NCBI RefSeq assembly: GCF_011397635.1
Contig: NC_064761.1
Span: forward strand, 25,709,643 to 25,773,642
From: Epinephelus fuscoguttatus
Lineage: Eukaryota; Chordata; Actinopteri; Perciformes; Serranidae
Reading direction: 5' to 3'
Length of the DNA: 64,000 nucleotides
This document shows, piece after piece, positions 46,542 to 58,085 of the stretch (position 1 is the stretch's first letter; every line of letters starts with the position of its first letter). Both the position numbers and the translations under genes were made by a program. The notes beneath the pieces were generated by a model. The model made no database searches. It was not told the DNA's origin and worked only from the letters and a program-made list of their open reading frames with translations.

Positions 46542-49500
46542 TGCTCTTAAGATGCTAAATGCTCCAGTGTGTTCACCAGTTAGTCGCTAACTGTTATCTC
46601 TTTGCTCGTGTTGTCACGATACTTGTATATCTAATTTTGTGACAATACCTTGAAAAATACTGATATTTGTTACCAGGGGTAAAAAATGAAATGGGCAAAC
46701 AGTTTTAAATTCTTATTTAAAAAAATAAATATAACAAGACAACAACAACAACAACTTTTTTTTCTTGGTTAGTAGCAGAGAACAGTAGAATGACTGTAGT
46801 AAACATTAACAATAAGAGAGCGCAAGAGAGCACAGCTGTCACTGGTGTATTGATACTGTGGAAACAGAGTATTGAAACTGTTTTGTGATGGAAAATATGG
46901 TATTTGACCTTATTTTTGTATGATGTACATTGCTCAGTTTACCCCTACTGTGACAGCAGTGAGAAATACAACAGAGGCCTGATGGGAATAGGGTTAAAGG
47001 GAGGTTCCAACAACAAGTGTCCTTGCTAGCCTCAAGAGATGTTGTGTCTTAGGGATGTCAAACCACCTGAGTGCCATATATTTTGACTTTTGTGTTATGG
47101 GAACTGTAAAGATAGCAGGGTGAGAGAACATCGAGGCACTCACTGGTTATGTGAACTATAAAGATAGAAGAGTGGGAGGACATCGTCCCTCACTTACTGT
47201 CTGACTGTTCATGCAGTTGTATCTGGGTGTGTGAGTCCGTTCATGAATGCGTAATAAAACTCAAGAAAGACAGACGACGCGTGAAGAATTTTTCTTTGAG
47301 CTGTTCATTTACTGTAATTTTGCCACCACAGTTTCAAGTATTCAGAATCGATTTGTATCCATAAATCTGTATTTTTGTCAACACCTCTGTCTGCTGTTTG
47401 GTCCTGAGGAGGTGGTGCATATGGAGTTTTTAGAGCTTTTTTTAGGCTACTGAATACAGCTGCGTCCTGTGGCTGAAAACAATGCTTTGAGAGCTATGAG
47501 AGTGAACCAAAACAGCTTCAGTTGCAGCTGTAAAAGCAAAACAATGAGCTGACAGTTATTATAAAGCTAAAGCTATTAACACTCATTAATTAATGCGGGT
47601 ATGTAAAGTGGGTTTGTGACCCCTTTCACATCCAGTAGTCATGTTGTTAGAGCCACTTAATATATACTTATTAAATTGTATATTTTGAATAAGGTATAGC
47701 AGGGGACTATGTTAAAAATGTGTTTATATTGACTTTTTATATTTACGTGTTAGAATGCAGGTAGTTATTTACAACAGGTATGGTGCTGTAAGGCAGATAG
47801 TGCGCACAACAAAAAAGGAGATTGTTGGCGACGTCATGTGTATAGACAACATGACGTTTGTGTTGGTTTGGATCATAATTAGTTTTTGACTGTGTTATGC
47901 AGAGTTGAAGTTTAATAATGGGAAATGTGTGAGAATATTTAGAAATAGGACATCGAGTCGGTAGTGGACCATATGAGATGTAATTTTGGAAGGACTTGGC
48001 CTGTCATTCAACTTTTTCCATGCCTTGTGTGAGTGCTGTGGATCCTCACTTAAGGAACAGGAACATGAGCCAAAACCGAGACACCTCACAGACTAAGTGA
48101 CCTAGGAACTTCGGTATGTTGAAACGGCCACTATACATGTGATCCTTTGTCAATATAAAATTAAAAATAGCTGCTTTAAGAAGAAGTTGTAACATTGTTA
48201 TCACACTGTTATCTTCTGTCACTTTGTGGAAAAAACCTTAAAGGTGTGCAGGATTGCAAACAAATACGCCGCCACACACTGCGAGTGGGTCATAAATGAT
48301 GATTGACACTGGATTGATGACTTTTCTCTAAGTCTATACATGGCTTTTTAGCATAATATACCTTTTAAACTTAATTTAGAATAACATACAGAGTTAAACC
48401 CAACATTTTGTTTCAGTGGAAGTTTGTTTTCTGTGTCCTGCCCAAAATTGTAAAAGTTATTCACAGCACAATTTCAAGTCCCTAAGTGTGTGTGATGGTA
48501 CCATGCCAAACAAAGGCTGTGACGAGTACATAGAGAAAAACAACCCTGTGACACCACCCCTGATAAGTATTGACCAAAATTGCAGGATATACAAACGGAT
48601 CATGGTTTTACGGCTTCTATGTGGTACAAAATGATTTGCCTTGTACGTAATCTTTTTACAAGACTTACATCCTCTTGTCGGGAATAAAACTTGCTGCAGT
48701 GTTGGTTAAAGGATTTAATTACAGCTTTAATTACAGAGTACAGCTCTGACCACACCTGAATCTGTCTGTGTGTGTTTCTTTCATGCAAAATGATATATTG
48801 TACTGTATATTATCACCGACATGTTGTGTCATCTACTCTCACTTTCCGTACACTTTTGTCTCCAAAAATTAGCTGCAATCATGGGTTTATTCATTCTGCA
48901 AGTATTTATTAAAGTAACAAATACACCTTGAGACATTCAGGATGATGTAAAATGATTTACTCATAAAGGCCCATCCTGAGCTTTGCAAGGCTCGTTTAAA
49001 TCCCTGAAGACTGCCGTCAGCGAACGCCGCATGTCCAAGTTCAATTTATTTTACAACAGCTTTTTACAGTTGGCTTTTGCTTGAGGCTAGTGTTTATGAT
49101 CAGCCCTGTTTGCCAATTTAGTAATGAGTGCCATTAAAGTGAGGATTTGGAAGTTCAGTTTACGTAAAGCGTTCCGAGGAGCGTTGATGTCACCCAGTGG
49201 GTGAGCCCCCGCAAAGAATGTAAACTTTTTGGCTCTGGTCGTGATTTTGAGAGCAAACAACCTCAGCGCTGCCACTTGGAGACGATGTATTATCCTGTGA
49301 CTGCGTGCACTCGATACAGAGGGAAGGCATCAGTCTTCTTGAATGTCTGCATGCAGAAGTAATCATTTAACTTGTGGAGACAGAGGAATACGGGAAAATA
49401 AACTCTTCCGCCTGCTGTAATCATAAACACTGTGACACAGCCAAGGCCAGAGACCCGCTAAGTTCAGGGGAAAAGAGATTTCTAGAAAGTTCAGAGACTG

Positions 49501-50370
49501 TTTGGTGTTCATGCAGAGGGTATCCAATGTCATCTTGAATATGTCTGCTTTGTATAATAGTGCGGCATGTTTACAATCATTTATCATTTTGTCCTTGAAT
49601 CTGTTTTGTTGTAACGTCTCTGGTTCCTGTTTGCTAAAGTTTTGTTGTTTTAGTCATGGTGGATATGCGTGCTCATTAAAGAGGCCTTCAGAATGAGAGG
49701 AATGTGAGATGTTCTTCATGGTGTAAACTGTGCAGAATATAAATAAAAAGGAGGATAATTCGCTGTTTTATTCAGTCCTATTTTCTTTTCTTGGTTACCA
49801 GTTGTATGTTAAAGGTTGAGTGTGCGGGATTTAGTCAGTCCCTCCAGAACGTAGCGATCCCTGTGAATTCTGCATGACCTTGCAATTTTGTCGGATCACC
49901 GCAACTTTACTGCAAATTTGACCACTTATAAAAGGTGAAATCTCATTTTATTGTAGAGGTGTGTGCAGCGTATTGATTCGCTCAGCCCCTTTTTGCCCCG
50001 CTTTCTCTCTCTGTTTATTATGAAACTGATGCTGCAGGAGTGTGGACTCTGACACATCAGCACATACAGTGACAGAGTTAATTGTGTTGTAACATAACAG
50101 TTTTTGATGGGTATAAAGACAGAGTTGAGACGTTTTGGTGTTGCTGTAAGATTGTTAGGACCGCTATACAGCTAAGAGTTGGACGTTAGCCGCTGCTGTT
50201 GTTAAAGCTCATGCTAACCGGCAGAGAGGGCAGGAGGAGAGCAGATAGTAACTCAGCGCTGCTTCTATTTTTGTAGGAAATGCTGAATGCTCATAATAAT
50301 ACGCTCCAAATCCAAGACAGTATCACAACCCCCCCCCCCCTCCAATTTATTGGCTAAAACCACCTATTAA

Positions 50371-51456
50371 AGGGAAATTTCGGTTTATTTCAACCCGTCT
50401 CCTATCGTCCTAAATATGTTTCAAGTGACTAGTGACATAGAAATAATAGTTAGCATGTTAGCCGTTAGCCGAGATACAGCTGTAGCGTCAGACCTGTTAA
50501 AACGTAAGTGAACGGGCATACCTTCAAGTGCAAAGTTAGTCCACTAAACAAGCTTTTTTTCCACAAAGACCGCCTCATATCGTTAGGATAAATGTCAGAG
50601 AACATATAGAAAACGACATGTAAACGTGTTGTCTTACCTTACCGGTGTGCTGCCATGTTTGTTTACCATCTAGCTCTGCTTTCCAAAGCACAGCCGAAAT
50701 ATATCTCGCCAGCTCTAGATAAAGCCCAGCTGGATACTACTCCAGGTGGAGGTGTCTCATCCTTGGTCACATCCAGACCTTGAAAATAAGGCTGCAACTG
50801 GTCCCATTCCTTGCAACAGAGGCATTCCTCTTCTGTGGGCATTGGGGCACAGCATTCACAGGTACACCACCAATCTCCAGAGCTACGCAGCCTTGCAGCA
50901 GCCATTCCTCCTCTCTCGTCCTCTAACATTACCTGTTGCGCCTCTCTCTCTCTCTCTCCTCCTCCGTTCTTCAATTTCACAAAGCTCTTCGTCAGTGTAT
51001 TCTGGCACAAATAAATAAGGGAGGCCATCAAACTCTGCAAAATCAAATTCCTCCTCCACAAAGTCGAAGTCTGGCAAAAAGTCAGCCATTATTCTATAAA
51101 TCTTTCATAAAATAAATGAATGAACTTTTCAGGCTACTGTCCGGTTCTGCCTTCCAGCTGTTGCTGCTTGTTCAGGCACGCTATGAGATCACTGCTTGTT
51201 CTCGCGAGATTTCAACCGCACTTTGGAAAGCAGAGCTCGAGGGATAAACAAACATGGCAGCACACTGGTAAGGTGAGACACTTGTTTAGTGGACTAACTT
51301 TGAAGGGATGCCCGTTCACTTATGTTTTAACAGGTCTGACGCTACGGCTGTATCTAGGCTAACGGCTAACATGCTAACTATTATTTCTATGTCACTAGTC
51401 ACTTGAAACAAATTTAGGACAATAAGAGACGGGTTGAAATAAACCGAAATTTCCTT
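50371..51456 (-). mobile_element. TTAA-flanked foldback transposon, 1086 bp
   Basis: Exact TTAA sits on both sides (50367-50370 and 51457-51460). The terminal inverted repeats are unusually long: after AGGGAAATTTCGGTTTATTT the two arms stay alignable for about 230-250 bases, to a CTCTGCTTTCCAAAG motif. The left arm has an extra block of roughly 75 bases at about 50563-50637. TTAA targeting fits piggyBac or Kolobok elements. It encodes no transposase but one P2X7-like ORF, so it is non-autonomous. Confidence 0.8.
50663..51089 (-). pseudogene. P2X7-intracellular-domain-like ORF in a transposon
   Basis: An N-terminal frame (51089-50883) begins MADFLPDFDFVEEEFDF, is very acidic, and ends in an RRRERER-type tract. 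The second frame (51061-50663) holds the cysteine cluster WWCTCECCAPMPTEEECLCC followed by KEWDQL. That arrangement (C66, C68, C70, C71, C80, C82 and C83 in this frame) resembles the zinc-binding intracellular domain of P2X7 receptors, found in many fish proteins of unknown function. The frames shift inside a (GA)n tract near 50945-50970, so a small repeat-length change may have broken one gene. No membrane segments of a P2X channel are present. Its role in the element is unknown. Confidence 0.6.
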
Positions 51457-51727
51457 TTAACATCACAACATGCATCACAAAAGAAAAGCTGAATTTCAGG
51501 TCCCAGCAATCCCAAAAACAGACCATGATATCCTGGAGGGGCTGATTAGTGCCATCTAGCAGTGAGGCTGCAGATTGCAACCAACTGAAATACAACAGTG
51601 GCCGACGCAAAAACGCAAATGGCGCTTTCTAGAGCCAGTATTCAGTTTGTACATCCTGGGCTACCGTAGAAACAACATGGCAGACTCTGTGGAAGAGGAC
51701 CTGCTAGATATAAACATCTCATTCTAA

Positions 51728-52677
51728 TGCTGTGTTCCCACCAAACGCGATGAACGCAATTTACTTGCTCGTAATGCCAGTAACGCACCGCCCGTAACGC
51801 CCGAGTTTGGACACTGGACCATTTTCTTAATTTGCGTTATCGCGTCATTCACGCGAGTAGCGGGGAAGCCGGCTGTGCTAACTGGAGCTAAGCTAGTGCT
51901 AACGTTCATAGCACAGCCATTCTGCAAACTAATTAAAGACACATATTTACAGAACTTACCAAGTACACCAGTCTCCTCGGCGTCTTTCACCCAAGCCTGC
52001 TCCTTTTTGTTGCGGTCTCTGTAGAGTAGACATGTAGTATCATATAACGTTAGCTCCGGGTAGCCACTGACGACCATGGCTGAGATAAGCACCATCGCTG
52101 CTTTGTACCTGATCTGGAAGTCCCAGATGCGTTGGAAGGCCAAACGCCGTTGTTTTTGGGTTCACCCTATCCTGTAGAAGCGCATCCAGCTTGGCGAGTT
52201 TCACCACCTCCTCCAGGAACTCCGTCTGGATGATAGCCGCTTTCAGCGGTACTTCAGGCTGACTGGGGCCCAGTTTGAGGACCTCTTGGCGAGGGTTGGC
52301 GCCAGGATCTCCCGGCAGGACACCAACTACAGGCTGCTCCATTTCAGCTGCGGAGCGTCTGTCCATCTGTCTCCGGTGAGTGGCAGTTTATTGTTGTGTC
52401 AACAACTGGACGTTGTTGACACACGCCAGTGACGTAGGGAGAATCTCAATGCTGATTGGCTTTTGCGGCACAGTGTCACGCGAATTCGCCTCAAAAGTTC
52501 AATATTTTCAACTCGAGCGATGAGGCGTTGGATGCGAATTTTGTGTCCATCGTGTCCATCGTGTTGCGCTAGACACGTCCATCGCGTCGCCCGGCGCGAA
52601 TTCACGTCTAATCGCGTCTTTGCATTGACTTTGAATGTAATCATGACGCGCGAATTCGCGTTGGTGGGAACACAACA
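51728..52677 (+). mobile_element. PIF/Harbinger element, 950 bp
   Basis: It starts TGCTGTGTTCCCACCAA and ends with the inverse, TTGGTGGGAACACAACA. A 3-bp target duplication, TAA, is at 51725-51727 and 52678-52680, as expected for PIF/Harbinger. It carries the first part of a transposase gene and lacks the catalytic region, so it is non-autonomous. Confidence 0.85.
52076..52375 (+). pseudogene. Harbinger transposase N-terminal exon, broken
   Basis: From ATG 52076 the frame reads MAEISTIAALYLIWKSQMRW, then WVHPIL, a TAG stop at 52175-52177, then GEFHHLLQELRLDDSRFQRY, FRLTGAQFEDLLARVG and ISRQDTNYR. These blocks are the conserved N-terminal half of HARBI1-like nucleases. A 1-nt frameshift near 52335 moves to SISAAERLSICLR, which ends at a splice-donor-like GTGAGT (GT at 52376-52377). 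The DDE domain is absent. It therefore has two separate lesions. Confidence 0.8.
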
Positions 52678-52911
52678 TAAGATAACGAAAACTCAGTGAT
52701 TGTTATGATGGTCATGATATGATGAGTCATGTGTCCAGCTAAAGGTAGCAGAAGCTTCCACCCCCATAATGGCTGGGGGTGAGGACAGTCAGGCTGAGGA
52801 AAACACTAAAAATATTTGGCTGTTCAGGATAAACAACTAATGTGATTTTAATATGAATGTCCTTTAAACAGGGGCAGCTGTGTCTTTTCTTTTGGAGGAA
52901 GAATTAACTTT

Positions 52912-52932
52912 TTCTTTTTTTTTTTTTTTTTG
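52912..52932. repeat. Poly-T tract
   Basis: About 20 nearly uninterrupted T residues, possibly the tail of an unrecognised minus-strand retroposon. Confidence 0.7.
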
Positions 52933-54403
52933 CTTCTGCCGTGACAGCTGCGGTTTATAGGAATTTAATAGAAACAGGATTATCCTCTTTTATTGTTGTC
53001 TGGTAGGGAAATCTGAACATGGCCAGTAAAATAGGCTCGACACCCTTCTTAAATTAGCAGCAAAATACTTTAGGTGCTTCAGGCGCAGCTCAGAGGTATT
53101 TACAGAATGTGAATCCTCTGAAAGGCCAAGGCCATCTGAGACTGTCCTGACCAGCCCAGTACAAAGGGTTTGAACTGCTGCCATCAGGCCACTGCTGTGG
53201 AGGACGTGCCAAGAGGACAACGGGGCTGCAGGTTGCTTTTGTATCCTTGGCCGTCAATATTGCTCAACATGGAAGAGCTTATGCATATTAAAAGCTGCCC
53301 TCTCTGCCTTCATGTGCACTCTAAAATATCCGCTTGCGCACATTGACACTCCCAAGAGGGCTACAGTTCCTTGCCATTACTGTGTTTAACAGGCTGTGGC
53401 AGATTCAACTTCTAAGCTAGACTTAGCTTGTCAGGAAGCAGATTGAATCACGCTCCAGGTTAGGCTAAATTTTGGTGAGGAAACAACTAGCATGGCCATT
53501 TTCAAAGGGGTCCCTTGAACTCTCCCTTGATATCTGAATGAAAATGGGTTTTATAGGTACCCACCAGCCTCCCCTAAACATGAGAAGGCTTGATCCCAGT
53601 AAGCGTTTTGTTCCTTACAATCAGTGTACTCTAAACTAAAGCTGTAGAAAAAACACAACCAGCCTATTGAAGAACAATTAATGGCATAATATCTATTTAC
53701 AAATACAGAACACATTACAACATGATTGTTGGCTTCTGTTTTTGTTGTGCTACCCAAGATATTCAGTGGCTTCATCTGGCTAACCCTTTAAACTTTTAAG
53801 GGGTGCCACTGCTTGTATTTGCATGTTTCCTGGCTTATGATCTCATCTCCTGATCTTTGATTCTTACAGTTCGGTGAACTAACTACCATCTTTCTTGCTG
53901 TGGTGATATTAAACTTGGCAGTACGTTCCCCTTCTTGGGAAATTCGACTCATTCAGACATGACATATAGCTGAGTTTCGGCTCAAATTTGTGTTAATATT
54001 TACTTAGTTACCAAGTCATCTGATGTTTATTATCAACATTATTCTATCACACTATCACTTCATGGTTATGTCATGTTTATACGTAGAGGTGGGGGTCTTA
54101 ACGCTGTGTTTATTGGTGCTAAGCTGCAAGCACTGATGCTTATCATAGTGAGTAAACAGTTTATACTAAATTAATTATATTAACTCTGGCTATGTTGATA
54201 CTGACGTGCACTTGCTCCATCATAAAATGCTATTTGACAGACAGAATAATTGTTATCTTGCAATAATAATCACACCACCACATTCCAAACAGATGATCAA
54301 CTTTTAATTATCTTTATTGGCACCGACTGCAAAACAAAATGCTGCTGGGAACATCCACCATTGTGTCTTAAAAGATTGCACTGTTGTGTAATACTGCTGG
54401 TCA

Positions 54404-55812
54404 TGGGCGGATTGTGACATGACGGGCCCCTGGGCACAGAAATGTTAAAGGCCCCACCACCTCTCTGATTTTATCATCTTGTGTCTCTTCTTTGTTATTT
54501 GTGTCTTTTCTGGTTGTTTTGTGTCTCTTTGTGGTTGTTTTACCCCTTTTGTAGTTATTTTGCATCTCTTTGTGGTCATTTTGTGTCTCTTTTGTACATT
54601 TTGTGTCTCTTTGTGGTTGTGTTGCACCCTTATTTTGCAACTGTTTGTTGTCAGTATATGTCTCTTTTTGGTTGTCTTGCCCCTTTTGTAGTTATATTGA
54701 GTCACTTGGAGATAATTTTGTGTCTTTTTTTGGTCATTTTGTGTCTCTTGGGGTAATTTTGTGTCATTTTTAGTAGTTTTGCAACTCTTTGTAGTCATTT
54801 TGTGTCTCTTTTTGGTTGTGTTGCCCCTTTTATAGTTATTTTGCATCTCTTTGTAGTCATTTTGTGTTTCTTGGGGGTAATTTTGTGTCTTTTTTTGGTA
54901 GTCTTTCCCCTTTTGTAGTTATTTTATGACTCATCGAGATAATTTTGTGTCTCTTTTTGGTAATTCTGTTTCTCTTAGGGGTAATTTTGTGTAGTTTTGT
55001 TAGTTTTGCATCTCTTTGTTGACATTTTGTGTCTCTTTTTGGTTGTGTTGCCCATTTTGTTGCCATTTTGTATCTCATTGGAGTTATTTTGAGTCTCTTT
55101 GAGAAAATTTTGTGTTCTTTTTTGGGTCATTTTGTGTCTCTTTGGGGTAATTTTGTGTCTTTTTTGTTACCTTCGCATCTCTTTATAGTCATTTTGTGTT
55201 TCTTTTTAGTTGTTTTGCCCCATTTGTAGTCAGTTTGCATCTCTTTGTAGTTATTTTGTGTCTCTTTTTGTTTGTCTTGCCCCTTTTGTAGTTATTTTTA
55301 GTCTCTGAGAAAATTTTGTGGGGTTTTTTGGTCATTTTGTGTCTCTTTAGGGTAATTTTGTGTTTTTTTTGTTACTTTCGCATCTCTTTATAGTCATTTT
55401 GTGTCTCTTTTTGGTTGTTTTGCCCCATTTGTAGTCAGTTTGCATCTCTTTGTAGTTATTTTGTGTCTCTTTTTGTTTGTCTTGCCCCTTTTGTAGTTAT
55501 TTTTAGTCTCTGAGAAAATTTTGTGGGTTTTTTTTGGTCATTTTGTGTCTCTTTAGGGTAATTTTGTGTCGTTTTTGTTACTTTCGCATCTCTTTATAGT
55601 CATTTTGTGTCTCTTTTTGGTTGTTTTGCCCCATTTGTAGTTGTTTTAGTCTTTTTGAGATCATTTTGTGTCTTTTTTTTGGACATTCTGTGTCTCTTGG
55701 GGGTCATTTTGTGTCTTTTTTGGTAGTTTTGCATCAGTGAAGGTCAGGGGGTGCCATGACACCATGGGATCCTGGGCCCTGTGCCTGGTAGGCCTGTCAG
55801 TACTCCATCCAC
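54404..55812. repeat. Minisatellite-bearing element
   Basis: The core (54430-55735) is a T-rich minisatellite built from units of about 31-34 bases such as CATTTTGTGTCTCTTTTTGG and TAGTTATTTTGCATCTCTTT. The flanks are partly inverse: left TGACATGACGGGCCCCTGG, right (inverted) TGACAGGCCTACCAGG, each followed by GCACAG. This suggests a mobile unit with a minisatellite core. In 55174-55790 a higher-order unit of about 205 bases repeats about three times. Open frames over the region are repeat artefacts. Confidence 0.75.
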
Positions 55813-57591
55813 AGTGCTGCTACAGTAGGTGCTGCAGCAGATAACATAGCTGTAGTGCAGATGAGTTGAGATCTGCTGAGCTTTAGTTGGAATCCTTAGA
55901 GTACTGTACATTTTTCTGTGTAAGGGTTATAGACCTTTAAAGTGCTGACGCATTAGAAATCCACATGACTCCAATATTTCCTTTCATGTTGCTTTACTGG
56001 CAAACCCAAAACTCTTGTAAAGAAAGGCCCAAATGTTTGCTTTTAATGGTCTAAATCAGGCTTTGCCTGGCAGTTAAAGTGGTTTCAGTTAATTATAGGT
56101 GTTAAATTCTAAGAATATCTCACATGTTTACGGCACGTTTGCAGCGGTGTGATGTTTTGCCTTGGCACAGCTGAAGTAAATCATAAACTGTGTATAGTAA
56201 TTAAGTAAATTCCTCACTTTAACTGCAGTTCACACAAACTGAACCACATCTAGTTAAGATGTTGAATGGCAGCCGAGCAACAGTGTTGAGACACATGTCC
56301 ACCGGTCTTTGGCTACTACTTCCTTGCAGAAAAAAGGCTACTAATTAATGAATCCCGGTGAAGGAGCTCACCTTGTGGGCTGGTTTCTAAGCAGCAGCAG
56401 AGATACAAAGAGAACCAATGAGAGACTTGCTTCTCTATGGTTTAGTGGCTTACAGCATCTCTTCACCAAAGAGGAATTTTTACATGGTTTGGGCAGAAGG
56501 CTGAATCTTGGAGACTGTGTCATAGTGAGGAAATGAGCAGTTAATTCCCCAAGAGAGTCTGTAATATGGACTCATATTGGGACTAGAGAGAGGAATATGA
56601 CTTTCTATACAGTAGTGCTATTGTGGCATTGTACAGAAACCGCCTTATGACATCATGTAGATTTTGGACAGTAAACAACTATTCTTTGTTGTACACAGTT
56701 TGAGTGGGAAAATCTCGCTACAGGTTATTAGAATTCCATAGTGTAGTTTCTCTGAAGTGAAGTTTTTATTGGTTTTACTACTGGCAGCGTGTCGTTTTAT
56801 CTTGACAGGTTTTAATATACAGTAGACGGGCAGCTGGCACTAGTTTGACCTGCTGTCATGAAACGGCAGGTCATCTTCTGCGAAGGATCTTTTCAAATTG
56901 CTCGACTTTTTAAAGAGTTTATTTTATTAAGCTTTTTCAGTGATGATGCCCTCTGTATGAAGCAGCCTCCTCATCCTCTGTCTCTCCTCACTCTTTAAGT
57001 CCTGTGTGGGCCTGTACTCTCAGTGGCCAACAATAACACAGCACTTTTTGTCCTCTCACTTGCCAGTTGAAGTGCGGTTTTCAGTAATGTGTAGACATGT
57101 CATACATACACTGAGGCCTCCGTGTTTCATGTTTTCCATGAGCTGCATGCTTCTGCTGTTCAGCTCGGCTGTGGTTTATGGCCGAGGCGGTGAGGCTTTA
57201 GTGCGCCGTCAGCCTGTAGGAGGCTTCAGCTAAAGGCTGCATGTGTGGTGTAAGAGGCATAGCCGAGAGGCTCAGTAATGGGATGCACAGGCGCTGAGTT
57301 GGCCTCAGACGGCGTATCACTGCCAGGGCAGGATGAGCTCATGTGAATTAGTGGTGCTACAATAGAATTTTAAATGTGGAATGAATGATGCGTATTGTGA
57401 AATCATACTTTTCCCAACATGAATTCTGTCTTTTCTTATTCAGAGAGATGTGCCATCTTCACACTAAACACTCTGGACCAGTTATTGCTTTGGCTCAGTG
57501 TGTGTGAGTGGGTATGAACGTAATGAGGCATTCAACTGTAGGGATGGGCAATATGTCAATACTGTATCAATATGGTGATGTGATTTTTACG

Positions 57592-57760
57592 GTGAATTTA
57601 GAGTCACCAAGTACCGAGCCTGCATGTCTTTGGACTGTGGGAGGAAGCTGGAGTACCCGGAGAAAACCCATGCTGACACAGGGAGAGCAGGCAAACTCCA
57701 TACAGAGGGGCTCCCCCACCCCAGGGTTCAAACCAGGAACCCTCTTGCTGAAGCACCAAT
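57592..57760 (-). mobile_element. SINE-like repeat S2, inverted pair member 1
   Basis: Read on the minus strand: GGTTCCTGGTTTGAACCCTG (B-box-like), GGAGTTTGCCTGCTCTCCC, TTTTCTCCGGGTACTCCAGC and TCCTCCCACAGTCCAAAGAC. This is the same order as 57812-58085. The tRNA-like head end faces the other copy. Confidence 0.7.
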
Positions 57761-57811
57761 AGTCAACCCTAGAACTGATATCAATATGGAGGTATTAGGT
57801 CAAAAATATTG

Positions 57812-58085
57812 TGCTAGGTGGTACAGTGTTGCAGTGGTTAGCATTGTTGCCTCACAGCTAGAGGTTTCCTGGTTCAAACCCAGGGTGGGGGAGCTCTCTC
57901 TGTGCAGTTTGCATGTTCTCCCTGCATCAGCGTACGTTTTCTCCGGGTTCTCCAGCTTCCTCACACAGTCCGAAGACATGTACGTCAGGTTAATTGGTGA
58001 CTCTACATTGCCTGTAGGTTTGAATGTGAGTGTAAATGGTTGTCTGTCTCTATGCGTCAGCCCTGCGATAGTCTGGCCTCCATCT
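57812..58085 (+). mobile_element. SINE-like repeat S2, inverted pair member 2
   Basis: The head TGTTGCAGTGGTTAGCATTG, then GCCTCACAGCTAGAGG and the B-box-like GGTTCAAACCC, are followed by the S2 body and GTTTGAATGTGAGTGTAAAT. It lies about 50 bases from the inverted copy, giving a head-to-head palindrome-like pair. Confidence 0.75.

Larger units (their letters stand above)
49836..51544. mobile_element. hAT-type element hosting a TTAA insertion
   Basis: It starts CAGTCCCTCCAGAACGTAG, and the right end reads, inverted, CAGCCCCTCCAGGATATCAT. Flanks share ATTTAGT / ATTAGTG, possibly a decayed 8-bp duplication. Without the insert at 50371-51456 it is about 620 bp. It includes a poly-C run near 50331-50342. 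Confidence 0.6.

Noticed and set aside
51724..52366. Two minus-strand frames in the Harbinger element
   Set aside because: The conserved HARBI1-like blocks are on the + strand. The minus frames are shadows.
54445..55229. Several open frames rich in repeated Lys/Thr/Asn or Cys/Phe/Leu
   Set aside because: All lie in the T-rich minisatellite. A short repeat with few stop codons gives long repetitive frames on both strands.
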